The notes: generated from the letters alone by a model not told the origin. A stretch of 64,000 nt of DNA from Serratia sp. PL17 (GCF_017832355.1 NZ_JAFIBY010000001.1:1054001-1118000), one strand, 5' to 3'; numbered from the stretch's first letter, positions 41,620 through 51,259 are shown. A program made the numbers and translations.

Positions 41620-42276
41620 TCAGAGCGCTTCGTCGGTATTGTCGGTAGCCAACGGCCAGCCACCAAGGCGCTTCCAGCGGTTAACCAGTTCACAGAACAA
41701 CTGAGCGGTTTGCTCTGTGTCATACAATGCTGAGTGTGCTTGCGCGCTATCGAATGGAATGTTGGCGGCAATACAGGCTTTAGCCAGTACCGTTTGCCCC
41801 AGCACCAGCCCACTCAATGCCGCAGTGTCGAAGGTGGCGAACGGATGGAAAGGGTTGCGTTTCAGGCTGGCGCGCTCCGCTGCAGCCATCAGAAAGCTGT
41901 GATCAAAATTGGCGTTATGCGCCACAATAATCGCTCTGTTACACCCCCGGTCCTTGATACCTTTGCGCACGGCTTTGAAAATCGCGTGCAGCGCATCGTG
42001 TTCGCTGACTGCGCCACGCAGCGGGTTGCTGGGGTCGATGCCGTTAAAGGCCAGCGCTTCTGGCTGCAGATTAGCGCCTTCAAAAGGTTCTACGTGGAAG
42101 TGCAGGGTTTCGTCCTGCTGCAACCAGCCGTTTTCATCCATTTTTAACGTCACGGCGGCAATTTCCAGCAGTGCGTCAGTTTTGGCATTAAATCCGGCGG
42201 TTTCTATATCTATAACTACGGGGTAAAACCCACGAAAACGGCCACTCAGGGCGTTAAGATCACTTTTTTCGGCCAT
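41620..42276 (-). CDS. rnt: Ribonuclease T
   Basis: 218-residue DEDDh 3'-exonuclease that trims tRNA and other stable RNA ends. Acidic residues are in [21 protein letters not shown] and the [12 protein letters not shown] end motif with its His. The ATG at 42276 gives the E. coli-like length; upstream frame to 42408 crosses the gloA terminator. lhr, which follows rnt in E. coli, is absent here. Confidence 0.94.
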   Translation of the reverse strand: MAEKSDLNALSGRFRGFYPVVIDIETAGFNAKTDALLEIAAVTLKMDENGWLQQDETLHFHVEPFEGANLQPEALAFNGIDPSNPLRGAVSEHDALHAIFKAVRKGIKDRGCNRAIIVAHNANFDHSFLMAAAERASLKRNPFHPFATFDTAALSGLVLGQTVLAKACIAANIPFDSAQAHSALYDTEQTAQLFCELVNRWKRLGGWPLATDNTDEAL

Positions 42277-42352
42277 CAGTTTCTTATCTTCATCGAATGC
42301 AGCGCGCATTATGGCAAATTTTGCGCCCGGTTGCAGGCGGTTATCACGCGGA

Positions 42353-42381
42353 TAAAAACAAGGGCGCAAAAAGCGCCCTTG
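42353..42381 (-). terminator. gloA terminator
   Basis: CAAGGGCGC and GCGCCCTTG form the stem. On the minus strand it is followed by GTTTTTATCC. Confidence 0.82.
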
Positions 42382-42391
42382 ATGATCGATC

Positions 42392-42799
42392 TCAGTGGCC
42401 GAGACCATGGCCGGCGTGTTTATTTTCGATCAGCTCAATCTTGTAACCGTCGGGGTCTTCAACAAAGGCGATGACCGTGGTGCCACCTTTGACAGGACCG
42501 GCTTCGCGGGTGACGTTGCCGCCTGCATTACGGATGCTGTCACACGTCGCGGCGACATCGTCAACACCCAGAGCCAGATGACCGAACGCGGTGCCCATTT
42601 CGTAGCTATCGGTGCCCCAGTTATAGGTCAGCTCAATCACCGCACCTTCGTTTTCATCGGTATAGCCTACAAACGCCAACGAGTATTTGTATTCAGGGTT
42701 CTCGCTGGTACGCAGCAAGCGCATGCCTAATACCTTGGTATAGAAGTCGATGGAACGTTGTAAGTCACCGACGCGGATCATGGTATGGAGTAAGCGCAT
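42392..42799 (-). CDS. gloA: Lactoylglutathione lyase (glyoxalase I)
   Basis: 135-residue metal enzyme turning the methylglyoxal-glutathione adduct into lactoylglutathione. The family starts [20 protein letters not shown] (metal His at 5), with [10 protein letters not shown] and [14 protein letters not shown] carrying further ligands. In E. coli it is in one operon with nemRA; here it stands alone with its own upstream region. Confidence 0.96.
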   Translation of the reverse strand: MRLLHTMIRVGDLQRSIDFYTKVLGMRLLRTSENPEYKYSLAFVGYTDENEGAVIELTYNWGTDSYEMGTAFGHLALGVDDVAATCDSIRNAGGNVTREAGPVKGGTTVIAFVEDPDGYKIELIENKHAGHGLGH

Positions 42800-43138
42800 A
42801 ATTCCTCTGATTGGATGTGCCGTTGCCAGCGGCGGATGGATTGAAGCGAAAACCAGTATAGCGTTGCCGCATAAAGGATTTCAATGTAAGCCACGGAGGG
42901 GGGCGCAATGTACTTGCAGTGACATTGTCACTGACTCTTGCTGTCATGCAACAAGCGCACACATTGTCGGCGATAGGAGCCTGAAAATCGCTACTATAGA
43001 AGTATTGCGGAGCACCGTACGGCCTGATAACGAATAAATGTCTGGGTTGGATGGGGTAGTTTATCAATTAGGATCTTGTTTATATGGTTGTTTATTTTTC
43101 CAGTGCAGATTTACTCCCCTTGCTGGAGGAGCCGACAA
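42800..43138. other. Divergent gloA/idi region
   Basis: 339 bases with no gene. It contains a perfect 17-base palindrome at 42917-42933 and the GGAGGA ribosome site of idi. No known operator was matched. Confidence 0.5.
42917..42933. promoter_or_regulatory. Perfect palindrome upstream of gloA
   Basis: CAGTGACATTGTCACTG is an exact inverted repeat (eight-base arms around one T), 118 bases before gloA and about 206 before idi. It looks like an operator for a dimeric regulator, which I cannot name. Confidence 0.5.
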
Positions 43139-43678
43139 ATGGATGAAATGCTGATACTGGTAGATGCCGAGGATAACGCCATTGGTTCACAAACAAAAAT
43201 GCTGGTGCATCAGCAGGGGTTACTGCATCGGGCATTTTCAATATTTATATTTGATAGCCAGGGGCGTTTGCTGTTGCAGCAGCGGGCTTTCAGTAAATAT
43301 CACTCGGCCGGTTTATGGACCAACACTTGCTGCGGCCACCCGCGATGGGGAGAGTTAACGTTAGCCGCAGCGCAGCGTCGGTTGCAGGAAGAAATGGGTT
43401 TCAGCAGTGAGCTGCAGCAGGTATCCAGCTTTACCTATCGCGCAGAGGTGCCGGGCGATTTAATTGAGCACGAATTCGATCATATCTGCGTGGGGCTGTT
43501 TAACGGCGAACCGCAGGGCGATCCTGCAGAGGCAAAGAGTTGGCTGTGGATTGACCCTCAGCAATTAACCGATGAGATGCAGCGTAATCCAGATAACTTT
43601 ACCGTTTGGTTTAGAACCATAATGGATAATATTGACGCCAATGAAATAGCACGTTGGGCGGCGCTGGTGGCCCGTTGA
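43139..43678 (+). CDS. idi: Isopentenyl-diphosphate delta-isomerase (type I)
   Basis: 179-residue Nudix-fold enzyme interconverting IPP and DMAPP for isoprenoids. The catalytic Cys is in NTCCGHPRWGE and the acid in RRLQEEMGF; metal His are in LHRAF and HEFDH. ATG 43139 follows GGAGGA at eight bases; the frame from 43076 has no support. It is an addition between gloA and nemA relative to E. coli. Confidence 0.93.
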   Translation: MDEMLILVDAEDNAIGSQTKMLVHQQGLLHRAFSIFIFDSQGRLLLQQRAFSKYHSAGLWTNTCCGHPRWGELTLAAAQRRLQEEMGFSSELQQVSSFTYRAEVPGDLIEHEFDHICVGLFNGEPQGDPAEAKSWLWIDPQQLTDEMQRNPDNFTVWFRTIMDNIDANEIARWAALVAR

Positions 43679-43738
43679 ATTCATTCCTGAACATGCGGAG
43701 ATAACGGTCTCTTTCTGCTGCCTTTTGGGAACAATGCT

Positions 43739-43774
43739 AAAAGCCCACCAATGCTTTCTCTGGCGGGCTTTTTT
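43739..43774. terminator. Terminator between idi and eamB
   Basis: AAAAGCCCACCA and TGGCGGGCTTTT pair with one mismatch around a ten-base loop, with A and T flanks for both convergent genes. Confidence 0.8.
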
Positions 43775-43776
43775 AC

Positions 43777-44364
43777 TTAAATAAACATTCTTACGGCACA
43801 GTAGATCAATAACGCCGACAAAATAACATTGATCGTGCGGCCATGATATTGGAATAGAGACTGGAATATATGCCCAGCAAGCCCCCAAACCAAATTACCC
43901 ATTGAACCAATAAAAGCCAATAAAATGCTAACGCATATGACTATAAACATATCGTGAGTATAGGGTAAAACGAATGTAGAAATTGCCGTGATGCCGTACA
44001 AAATTATTTTAACATTAACAAACTGAAGCCAAAAACTGACCCAGAAACTCAATGGCCTTGCCGCATCATCGTCCGCTGAGGGATTACTGGTGGCTATCCG
44101 CCAGGCCAGCCAAAGAATATAGGCTGCACCCGCCCAAGAAAGCCAGTGAGTAACAGAGGGGAGGAGGCTAATTAATGTGAATGTGAAAACCGCACAAAGC
44201 AGCATAAGGATCAGGAAGCCTGCACTCATCCCGGACAATACCCGCAGGCTCCGGCGAAAACCATGCTGATTAACTGAATTTAAAGCAAGAATATTGTTCG
44301 GTCCTGGGGTTAACGCTGTAATAAGTGTATATGTAAGAAATCCACTGATGATGGCTGATGTCAC
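43777..44364 (-). CDS. eamB: LysE-family exporter, EamB-like
   Basis: 195-residue inner-membrane exporter with six hydrophobic segments. The RhtB/LysE signature TALTPGPNNILALNSV near the start is clear. The whole chain tracks E. coli EamB (YfiK), the cysteine and O-acetylserine exporter (AGMSxGFLxxMLLCA, LQFVNVKIILYGxTAxSTFVLP). A LysR gene is divergent, the usual plan for an inducible exporter. Confidence 0.8.
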   Translation of the reverse strand: MTSAIISGFLTYTLITALTPGPNNILALNSVNQHGFRRSLRVLSGMSAGFLILMLLCAVFTFTLISLLPSVTHWLSWAGAAYILWLAWRIATSNPSADDDAARPLSFWVSFWLQFVNVKIILYGITAISTFVLPYTHDMFIVICVSILLAFIGSMGNLVWGLAGHIFQSLFQYHGRTINVILSALLIYCAVRMFI

Positions 44365-44471
44365 TTGTCTTCTCCTCGTTTTTCCAACATATTAACGCAT
44401 CCGAAAAGGTCAAAATAACGAATATTTTCAAACTCTGACTTTCATGATTTCGATTGAATTTGGAGGGCACC

Positions 44472-45377
44472 ATGGACTTACGACGCTTTGTTACGTTGAA
44501 AACGGTGGTTGAAGAAGGGTCTTTTTCAAAGGCATCACAAAAGCTGTGTTGCACACAGTCAACGATAACTTTTCATATTCAACAACTTGAACAAGAACTG
44601 TCGCTGAAGATTTTTGAGAAGATTGGCCGGCGGATGGTTTTGACATCTGCGGGGAAAAAACTCATGCCCCAAGTTCATGAACTGACACGGGTGCTTGAAG
44701 GGATACGCCAAACGACACAGCATGACGCTGAATTGGCGGGTGACTTGAGGATCGGGATCGGCGAAACCCTGCTGGCGTATAAAATGCCGGAAGTACTACA
44801 ACTCTTTAGGGCTAAGGCACCCAAAGTTCGCATATCCTTACAATCGCTCAATTGTTATGTGATCAGAGATGCTCTCTTGGCAGACCAAGTGGACTTAGGT
44901 ATTTTTTATCGTGTAGGCAATGATGATGCACTTGAAATGACCAGTTTTGGCAGCCAAGATTTGGTATTAGTCGCATCACCGTCGTTTCAACATATTGATT
45001 TTATGAAGCCAAATCGTCATATACCTGTAAGCTTCATTATTAATGAACCTCAGTGTATCTTTCGGCAAATATTCGAAAGCACGTTAAGGGCGCGGCAGAT
45101 CACTATTGAGAGCACAATTGAACTGTGGAGTATTGAAAGCATAAAGAAATGTGTCATGAGTAATCTGGGTATTTCTTTTCTGCCTCGTTTTACCGTTGAA
45201 CGTGAGCTTAATACGGGGGAGCTTCAAGAAATCATATTTTCAGATGTGCCCTTGTCAATAACGGCTCTGTGTGCTCACCATAATGACAAAACCGTCAGCC
45301 CAGCAATGCGCGCATTCATCGATTGTATGAAGGAATGTTTGCCATTGAACGTCGAAAACGCATTGGTAGAACGTTAA
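44472..45377 (+). CDS. LysR-type regulator next to eamB
   Basis: 301-residue LysR regulator. The ATG at 44472 has GGAGG seven bases upstream; an upstream TTG frame is not needed. Helix-turn-helix GSFSKASQKLCCTQSTITFH is followed by IFEKIGRRMVLTSAGK, then the effector domain. Its divergent placement suggests that it controls the exporter. The inducer is unknown. Confidence 0.85.
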   Translation: MDLRRFVTLKTVVEEGSFSKASQKLCCTQSTITFHIQQLEQELSLKIFEKIGRRMVLTSAGKKLMPQVHELTRVLEGIRQTTQHDAELAGDLRIGIGETLLAYKMPEVLQLFRAKAPKVRISLQSLNCYVIRDALLADQVDLGIFYRVGNDDALEMTSFGSQDLVLVASPSFQHIDFMKPNRHIPVSFIINEPQCIFRQIFESTLRARQITIESTIELWSIESIKKCVMSNLGISFLPRFTVERELNTGELQEIIFSDVPLSITALCAHHNDKTVSPAMRAFIDCMKECLPLNVENALVER

Positions 45378-45442
45378 GCTGCAGTTTATGTCTTATACGA
45401 AGGGCTCGCGTTTTTTACCGCTATTTTCCATCATCAATATAA

Positions 45443-45478
45443 AACGGGGCCACATTTGTCATGTGGCCCCGTTATTTT
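45443..45478. terminator. Terminator between the LysR gene and nemA
   Basis: AACGGGGCCACAT and ATGTGGCCCCGTT pair perfectly (13 bases) around TTGTC, with A-rich and T-rich flanks; it is bidirectional. Confidence 0.9.
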
Positions 45479-45485
45479 ACGCGTC

Positions 45486-46592
45486 TTACTTTTCAGATAA
45501 GAAAGGGTAGTCGGTATAACCCTCGGCACCGCCGCCGTAGAAGGTAGCATGTTGTGGTTCGTTGAGTGCCGCATTTTGTTTGAGGCGTTCAACCAAATCC
45601 GGGTTGGCAATATAGCTGCGTCCAAAGGCAACTGCATCGATAAAGCCTTTATTGATCAGTTCTTCTGCTTTTTCGGCGGTATAGGCACCGGCACCGACAA
45701 TCACCCCTTTAAAGTGGGCGCGTACCGAATCGCGGAACGCATCAGAATAAGGTTTACCACCCGCCCAGTCCGGTTCGGAAATGTGCAGGAATGCAATGTT
45801 ACGCTTGTTCAATTCTTCAACCAGATACAGCGCTGCGTCTTCCTGATCTTCGCCGTTATCCAGGCCGTTGAATGGACCCAGTGGTGAAATACGGATACCG
45901 ATATGTTCTGAGCCCCATTCAGCAATGCTCGCATCCACCACTTCCAACGTCAGGCGAGTGCGGTTTTCAATGCTGCCACCGTATTGATCGGTACGCTGGT
46001 TGGAGGCAGGCGCCATAAACTGGTGCAGCAAGTAACCGTGTGCGGCATGCAGTTCGATAAAGTCGAAACCGGCTTCACGTGCGTTGGCTGTTGCCTGGCG
46101 GAAATCGTTAATGATGCCTGGGATTTCTTCTGTTTCCAGCGCGCGTGGCGTCGAGGTTGGGACGCGCACCCAGGCGCCTGTTTCGTCACGTACGGTGGTG
46201 CGGGTATCAGCATTGATCGCAGAAGGGGCAACAGGAGCTTGTTGACCCGGTTGCAGGCTGTTATGCGAAATACGGCCCACGTGCCACAGTTGTACGGCAA
46301 TATGGCCATTTTTGTCGTGTACGGCCTGGGTGATCTTTTTCCACGCGGCGATTTGTTCTGGGGTATGCAGCCCTGGTGCGCCGGCATAGCCTTTCGCCTG
46401 GAAAGAGATCTGGGTCGCTTCGGTAACGATCAGACCTGCGCTGGCGCGTTGAGCGTAATATTCGCCCATGAGAGGCGTAGGAATATCGCCGGGTTCAATG
46501 CTGCGCAGACGCGTCAGAGGGGCCATAAACACGCGGTTTGGCAGGGTTACAGCGCCAACCTTCAATGGGGAGAACAACTTTTCAATCTTCAT
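45486..46592 (-). CDS. nemA: N-ethylmaleimide reductase (old yellow enzyme)
   Basis: 368-residue FMN enzyme reducing electrophiles such as N-ethylmaleimide, nitro compounds and quinones. It follows E. coli NemA ([40 protein letters not shown] with the His-x-x-His pair replaced by HAAH as in the family, [15 protein letters not shown]). AGGA precedes the ATG. It is 89 bases after nemR on the same strand, with a NemR half-site in the gap. Confidence 0.95.
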   Translation of the reverse strand: MKIEKLFSPLKVGAVTLPNRVFMAPLTRLRSIEPGDIPTPLMGEYYAQRASAGLIVTEATQISFQAKGYAGAPGLHTPEQIAAWKKITQAVHDKNGHIAVQLWHVGRISHNSLQPGQQAPVAPSAINADTRTTVRDETGAWVRVPTSTPRALETEEIPGIINDFRQATANAREAGFDFIELHAAHGYLLHQFMAPASNQRTDQYGGSIENRTRLTLEVVDASIAEWGSEHIGIRISPLGPFNGLDNGEDQEDAALYLVEELNKRNIAFLHISEPDWAGGKPYSDAFRDSVRAHFKGVIVGAGAYTAEKAEELINKGFIDAVAFGRSYIANPDLVERLKQNAALNEPQHATFYGGGAEGYTDYPFLSEK

Positions 46593-46609
46593 AGTGCATC
46601 CTATATTAA

Positions 46610-46619
46610 TAGACCGGTC
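46610..46619 (-). promoter_or_regulatory. NemR-like half-site between nemR and nemA
   Basis: TAGACCGGTC repeats the left part of the operator at 47305 (TAGACCG), but the second half (GACTAG) is degraded. It could allow separate control of nemA. Confidence 0.4.
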
Positions 46620-46681
46620 GACTAGTAACGAGCAAAGAATTGCCCAACAGGGGAATCCTTGATGAATCTATCGTTGTGTGT

Positions 46682-47287
46682 TTAGGGTTGCGCTGGGCGC
46701 AACAATAACTCAATACTTTCCAGCGCGCTGGTCAGCGGTGCAAGCGAGCGGCGGATTTTGGCGCGCAGTGAGGCACCAAGCCACAGTGAATACAAGGTTT
46801 CTGCCGTTGCCGCCGGGCTCATGGCTATTGACAGTGAGCCTTCACGAATACCGCGTTCAATTGCGTCTTGCAGATGGCCAATGACCCGGGCTGTGCCCGT
46901 TTCCAGCGCATGGCGCATGGGCTCCGACAAATCGCTCACCTCTGCGGACAGCTTCACCGCGAGGCAGGCGTTATGACATTCGCTGCGACAATGGTAGCTG
47001 ATCGCCTGGGCGTAATAACTCAGCAACTGGTGGCGCGCATCCGTTTTATCATCAGCGAACAGTTGCTGCATCGCGGCATCATAGTGCCCGAAATAACGCT
47101 GTAGCATCGCTTCGCCAAAGGCTTCCTTCGAGCGGAAGTAATGATAAAACGACCCTTTCGGCACACCCGCCGTCTTCAGTAATTCGCTCAACCCCATGCC
47201 GGTAAAACCAAGGCGCAGGCTGAGCGTCTCGCCAGTGGCGAGCAAATGTTCACGGGTATCTGTAGGGCAATGCGCATGTTTAGTCAT
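46682..47287 (-). CDS. nemR: TetR-family repressor NemR
   Basis: 201-residue electrophile and hypochlorite sensing repressor. The TetR helix-turn-helix GFTGMGLSELLKTAGVPKGSFYHYF is nearly identical to E. coli NemR. The redox Cys region is kept (CRSECHNACLAVKLSAEV, the last Cys matching E. coli Cys106). ATG 47287 fits the family; the frame from 47302 overlaps the operator region. Confidence 0.92.
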   Translation of the reverse strand: MTKHAHCPTDTREHLLATGETLSLRLGFTGMGLSELLKTAGVPKGSFYHYFRSKEAFGEAMLQRYFGHYDAAMQQLFADDKTDARHQLLSYYAQAISYHCRSECHNACLAVKLSAEVSDLSEPMRHALETGTARVIGHLQDAIERGIREGSLSIAMSPAATAETLYSLWLGASLRAKIRRSLAPLTSALESIELLLRPAQP

Positions 47288-47304
47288 AATGGTTGCTAGC
47301 ATAA

Positions 47305-47320
47305 TAGACCGATTGGTCTA
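47305..47320 (-). promoter_or_regulatory. NemR operator
   Basis: TAGACCGATTGGTCTA is a perfect interrupted palindrome 18 bases before nemR and agrees with the E. coli NemR box (TAGACC-N4-GGTCTA). It predicts autorepression relieved by electrophiles. Confidence 0.85.
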
Positions 47321-47330
47321 GGTCAATAAG

Positions 47331-47356
47331 AAAAAAACCGGCGTAAAAACGCCGGT
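47331..47356 (-). terminator. eptA terminator
   Basis: ACCGGCGT and ACGCCGGT pair around AAAA; seven T follow on the minus strand, about ten bases short of the NemR operator. Confidence 0.85.
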
Positions 47357-47402
47357 GTCGATGAAGGGTATTTTGCCCGAGCGGGGCGCAGAAGTTAAGC
47401 CT

Positions 47403-49046
47403 TTATACCTCAGTACGGCAGCGTTGCAGGATATCCAACTGCGGTTGATATTCGCGCGTTTGCACGTTCAGCATGCCAATCATGGTGTGGAACAGGTTAT
47501 CTTGTGAGACATCCTCTTTCTCAGCCAGAGTGCTCAGGCACTGACGGTCAACCTTGAAGTTACGCTCATAGTCAGCAGACATCCACATCAGGAAGGGGAC
47601 ATGGGTCTGCTGGCTTGGAGCGAAGACATAAGGCGTACCGTGCAGATACATGCCATTTTCACCCAGCGACTCACCGTGGTCAGAGAGATACACCAGCGCC
47701 GTGTTGAATTTGTCGCTGTGCTGTTGCAAAAGCTTGATGGTGTCGTCCAACATGGCGTCGGTATACAACAGGGAATTGTCATAGGTGTTTACCAACTGCT
47801 CATGTGTACAATCCTGAATCTGATTACTGCTGCAGATGGGCGAGAATTTCTGGAACTCGGGTGTGCTGCGGCGGTAGTAAGCGGGGCCGTGACTGCCCAT
47901 TTGATGCAATACAATCACGCCGTCGTCTTTCAGGCCGTTGATATAGTCGTTCAGTTTGTACAACAACACATTATCCATGCAGACGTCACCGTCACAATCC
48001 TGCGGCAGTTTCATCTTGGTCATATCGACATGTGGCACGCGATCGCAGGCCCCTTTGCACCCCCCATCGTTTTCACGCCACAGGAGATTAACACCAGCAT
48101 GCGCCAGTACATCAAGCATGCCTTCCTGATGCGTCGCCAGCGTTGCGTCGTAATCTCTGCGTGGCATGTTGGAGAACATGCAGGGCACGGAAATTGCGGT
48201 TTCAGTCCCACAAGAGCTGGCGTTTTTGAAGTACACCACGTTGTCCTGCTTAAGGCGTGGGTTGGTTTCACGTTCATAACCGCCGAGTGAGAAGTTTTCA
48301 GCTCGCGCAGTTTCCCCCACGACCAGAATCACCAGCGTTTTCTTTTGCTGTCCAGCGATCAACGGCCCTTTACGCGCATCTTCACCGATTTTCACCAGCG
48401 GGAGATTACGTGTGAAATAACGTTGCTGAGTAAATTTGATGGTGCCGGAAACGAAGTTCGACGGCGTCAGCATTTTCACCACGCTTTTGTTATTACGGAT
48501 TAACGAAGCGTAATCCTTATAAAACAGTGCGGCGATAATCAGGATCACTACCACGGAAAGCATCACATTGGCAGCGCGTAGCCCAACCATGTACCACCAT
48601 GGGCGCGTTTGACGGATATGGGTAAAACAAACCAGGATCGCAGGAAGAATGCCCAGCAACGCCAGCCATAACCCCATGCGCGGCGTTAATAGCGCTGTGG
48701 CTTCTTGCGGATTGGTCTCGAAGGCGTTCTGCATCATATTGCCGTCGATCACCACGCCATAACTGTACATAAAGTAGTTTGCGACGGCGCTGCCGAGCAA
48801 GAAAAAGATGATCAGCGGTTTACGCAGGAACGGTACCGTCAACACGCTGAAGATAATATTCAGCGCGCAGAAAATCACGACCGGCATGGTAGCGGCAAAA
48901 ATCACGCTGTGGACGTTATCGAAAGTGATATACGACCAGGCTTTATGAAGGAATAACGCGTTTTGGAACAGAGTGAAGAACAAGGCGCAGGTGAGGATAA
49001 AACCCAAGCTGTTGCACTGTAAGCGTTGACGTAACCACATTGCCAA
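47403..49046 (-). CDS. eptA: Lipid A phosphoethanolamine transferase EptA
   Basis: 547 residues, the E. coli EptA length. There are five N-terminal membrane segments (about 13-175), then a periplasmic alkaline-phosphatase-like domain. Zinc and nucleophile residues are seen in VVGETARAENFS (Glu245), the SCGTETAISVPCMFS motif (Thr near 281-283) and LSDHGESLGENG. The enzyme adds phosphoethanolamine to lipid A, which lowers binding of polymyxin-type peptides. It is inserted between nemR and ydhL relative to E. coli. Confidence 0.92.
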   Translation of the reverse strand: MAMWLRQRLQCNSLGFILTCALFFTLFQNALFLHKAWSYITFDNVHSVIFAATMPVVIFCALNIIFSVLTVPFLRKPLIIFFLLGSAVANYFMYSYGVVIDGNMMQNAFETNPQEATALLTPRMGLWLALLGILPAILVCFTHIRQTRPWWYMVGLRAANVMLSVVVILIIAALFYKDYASLIRNNKSVVKMLTPSNFVSGTIKFTQQRYFTRNLPLVKIGEDARKGPLIAGQQKKTLVILVVGETARAENFSLGGYERETNPRLKQDNVVYFKNASSCGTETAISVPCMFSNMPRRDYDATLATHQEGMLDVLAHAGVNLLWRENDGGCKGACDRVPHVDMTKMKLPQDCDGDVCMDNVLLYKLNDYINGLKDDGVIVLHQMGSHGPAYYRRSTPEFQKFSPICSSNQIQDCTHEQLVNTYDNSLLYTDAMLDDTIKLLQQHSDKFNTALVYLSDHGESLGENGMYLHGTPYVFAPSQQTHVPFLMWMSADYERNFKVDRQCLSTLAEKEDVSQDNLFHTMIGMLNVQTREYQPQLDILQRCRTEV

Positions 49047-49186
49047 ATCTAAATCCTGATATTGAGTAATGCGCTGAAATTTACAGGATGAAACTTAAGA
49101 AAACCTTAGAGATTCAGAATGGTGGCGGGGTTGTTTACTTTTGGTTTAGGTTGGAAAATGCCAGACCCTGAGGCCTGGCGATACGC

Positions 49187-49828
49187 TTAATAAGCGGCGG
49201 TAAACTGGGCTTTGATAAACTGTGGTTTTTCGATCTCATCGACAATGGCTACCGACAGATCTTCAACCGAGATACCGGCGGGTGCCTGGCCGTTCATCAA
49301 CAATTTGGTGGTGCCAAGGCGGAACTGACCGGTGCGTTTGCCGGGTTCCAGCAGTGCAGCGGGGGACAAATAGGTCCAGTCGAGTGAGGATTCATTACGC
49401 AGTTTGTTACGTAAGTCTCGCACGGCCAGCGCCCCCGGGCGGATATTCTCCGGAAACTCTGGGGTATCCACCAGCTCAAGGCCAGGTGCAATTTCCAGGC
49501 TGCCAGCCCCACCAACGACCAGCAGGCGTTTGACACCGGATTTTTTCACGGCGTCCAGGATCTGCTGCGCACCTTTGGTGGTTTTGTCGTACAGGTTGTC
49601 TTCAGCCCAACCTGGGTTATAGGCGCTGATCACGGCATCTTGACCGGCTAACTGTTTTGCCAGCCATTCCGTGTCGGCCACGTCGCCCAAGGCAACGGTC
49701 AAGTTGGCATTGTTCGGTAAGTCTTTTTGCTGGCGGGCAATGGCGGTGACGTGCAATCCACGGGCAAGTGCTTCATCTACCACGCGACGGCCTACAAAAC
49801 CTGTTGCTCCAATAATGGCGACTTTCAT
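49187..49828 (-). CDS. NAD(P)-binding NmrA/SDR-like reductase
   Basis: 213 residues from ATG 49828, with GGAG seven bases upstream; the frame to 50077 overlaps the divergent gene. The Rossmann start KVAIIGATGFVGRRVVDEAL is typical of atypical SDR proteins (NmrA, YwnB-like). Motifs LLVVGGAGSLEIAPG and DWTYLSPAALLEPGKRTG fit that subgroup. No membrane or signal part. Its substrate is unknown. It is divergent from a LysR gene that may control it. Confidence 0.82.
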   Translation of the reverse strand: MKVAIIGATGFVGRRVVDEALARGLHVTAIARQQKDLPNNANLTVALGDVADTEWLAKQLAGQDAVISAYNPGWAEDNLYDKTTKGAQQILDAVKKSGVKRLLVVGGAGSLEIAPGLELVDTPEFPENIRPGALAVRDLRNKLRNESSLDWTYLSPAALLEPGKRTGQFRLGTTKLLMNGQAPAGISVEDLSVAIVDEIEKPQFIKAQFTAAY

Positions 49829-49969
49829 CAGTTTGCTCCTGTCAGGAATAGGTTCAGTGCGAAGTGTCAGGCCAAGTTGACCTGAGCGGTTGTATCTACT
49901 GTAGTACTTAACAATAGTCCTGATTAGTGCCATATTCATGCTTTCTTGATTAAGTAAAACTTCATAATC

Positions 49970-50899
49970 ATGGATAAATTGAATCGAATGGCGGTATTTG
50001 CCACCGTGGTGGCGGAGGGGTCGCTGGCTGGCGCAGCACGGCGACTGGGCATGACGCCGTCGGCGGTCAGCCAACATATGCGTTCACTGGAAAAAGTGCT
50101 TGGCGTACCCTTGTTGCACCGTTCGACGCGGCGCTTGGCGCTCACCGAGGCGGGAGCAGCCTTTTATCCTGGCTGTGAGGCCATGCTGTTTCAGGCGCAG
50201 CAGGCCGAACAACGGTTGGCAGAGCTGCGCGATACGCTGGTGGGGGAACTGCGCATTGCCACAACCATCGGTATCGGCGGGCGTCCGCTGGCAGAAGCAA
50301 TGGCTCCGCTGTTACAGGCGCACCCCAAACTGACGTTGCGGGTGCTGGCGGATGATCGCATCATCGATATGATCGAACAACGGATCGATATTGCACTGCG
50401 GGTCAATCGTCAACTGGCGGATGCCAACATGATCGCGCATCCGCTGGCCGAATGGCCTATGGTGCTGTGTGCTGCACCGCGTTATCTCAGTCAGCACGGG
50501 GTACCGGAAGCACCGCAGGATTTGGTGAAGCACCGTTGGATCTCCGGTGCTTTCAGCGGCGCGCACGTGGATTTACACCACCAAGGGGGCCAGCAGCTTA
50601 AATTGCGCCTGGCGGAAGGGCAGATTGTCAGTGACAGTATGAACGTGATGCGCGCCTTTACTCGCAGCGGCCTGGGGATTTCTATTCAACCGCTGTATGA
50701 AATTGAGGATGAGCTGCAACGCGGTGAACTGATACAGTTGATGCCAGAGTGGCGACCCGCACCGTTACGGTTGCATGCGATGACGCTAGAGCGGGCGATG
50801 CCGGAGAAAACTCGTCAGGCGCTGCGTTATCTGCGTGATTATTTTCACCGTCATGCCGAAAAGTCACTTGCCAGCAGCGGCGATGGCGTCTTCAATTAG
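49970..50899 (+). CDS. LysR-type regulator
   Basis: 309-residue LysR regulator. It has the helix-turn-helix GSLAGAARRLGMTPSAVSQH, the linker LLHRSTRRLALTEAG and an effector domain (GELRIATTIGIGGRPLAEAM) of the type often paired with SDR or NmrA reductases. No good ribosome site precedes the ATG. It is probably the regulator of the divergent reductase gene. Confidence 0.87.
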   Translation: MDKLNRMAVFATVVAEGSLAGAARRLGMTPSAVSQHMRSLEKVLGVPLLHRSTRRLALTEAGAAFYPGCEAMLFQAQQAEQRLAELRDTLVGELRIATTIGIGGRPLAEAMAPLLQAHPKLTLRVLADDRIIDMIEQRIDIALRVNRQLADANMIAHPLAEWPMVLCAAPRYLSQHGVPEAPQDLVKHRWISGAFSGAHVDLHHQGGQQLKLRLAEGQIVSDSMNVMRAFTRSGLGISIQPLYEIEDELQRGELIQLMPEWRPAPLRLHAMTLERAMPEKTRQALRYLRDYFHRHAEKSLASSGDGVFN

Positions 50900-50920
50900 C
50901 TAAAGAACGCAGGAGGACGT

Positions 50921-51160
50921 GTGCCGCAGCAGCTTGAGTTTTTTGACATCCCCAGCCCGTGTCGCGGCATTTGTCAGGCCGACGACCGCGGTTTTTGTCG
51001 TGGTTGCTTGCGTAGCCGCGAGGAACGCTTTGGCTGGATGCAAATGAGCGATGCGCAAAAGCGTGACGTGTTGCGCCTGTGTCGCCAGCGCTTCCTGCGC
51101 CTGCAACGCGCCAATAAACAGCCTGATGATCCGCAACCCGAGCAACCCTCATTGTTCTGA
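50921..51160 (+). CDS. ydhL: DUF1289 protein YdhL
   Basis: 79 residues from GTG 50921 with AGGAGG upstream, equal in length to E. coli YdhL. The family Cys pattern SPCRGICQADDRGFCRGCLR (four Cys) suggests a metal or Fe-S site; the role is unknown. It precedes ydhF, as in E. coli. Confidence 0.88.
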   Translation: MPQQLEFFDIPSPCRGICQADDRGFCRGCLRSREERFGWMQMSDAQKRDVLRLCRQRFLRLQRANKQPDDPQPEQPSLF

Positions 51161-51259
51161 CGCATTCCTGATCTGCCGCACGTAAGTGTGGCTTTCCGCT
51201 TCCCACTGCGTTATCTGCTTGTGTATGCTGGCTTTAAACACTGTCATGAGGTTTCAATA

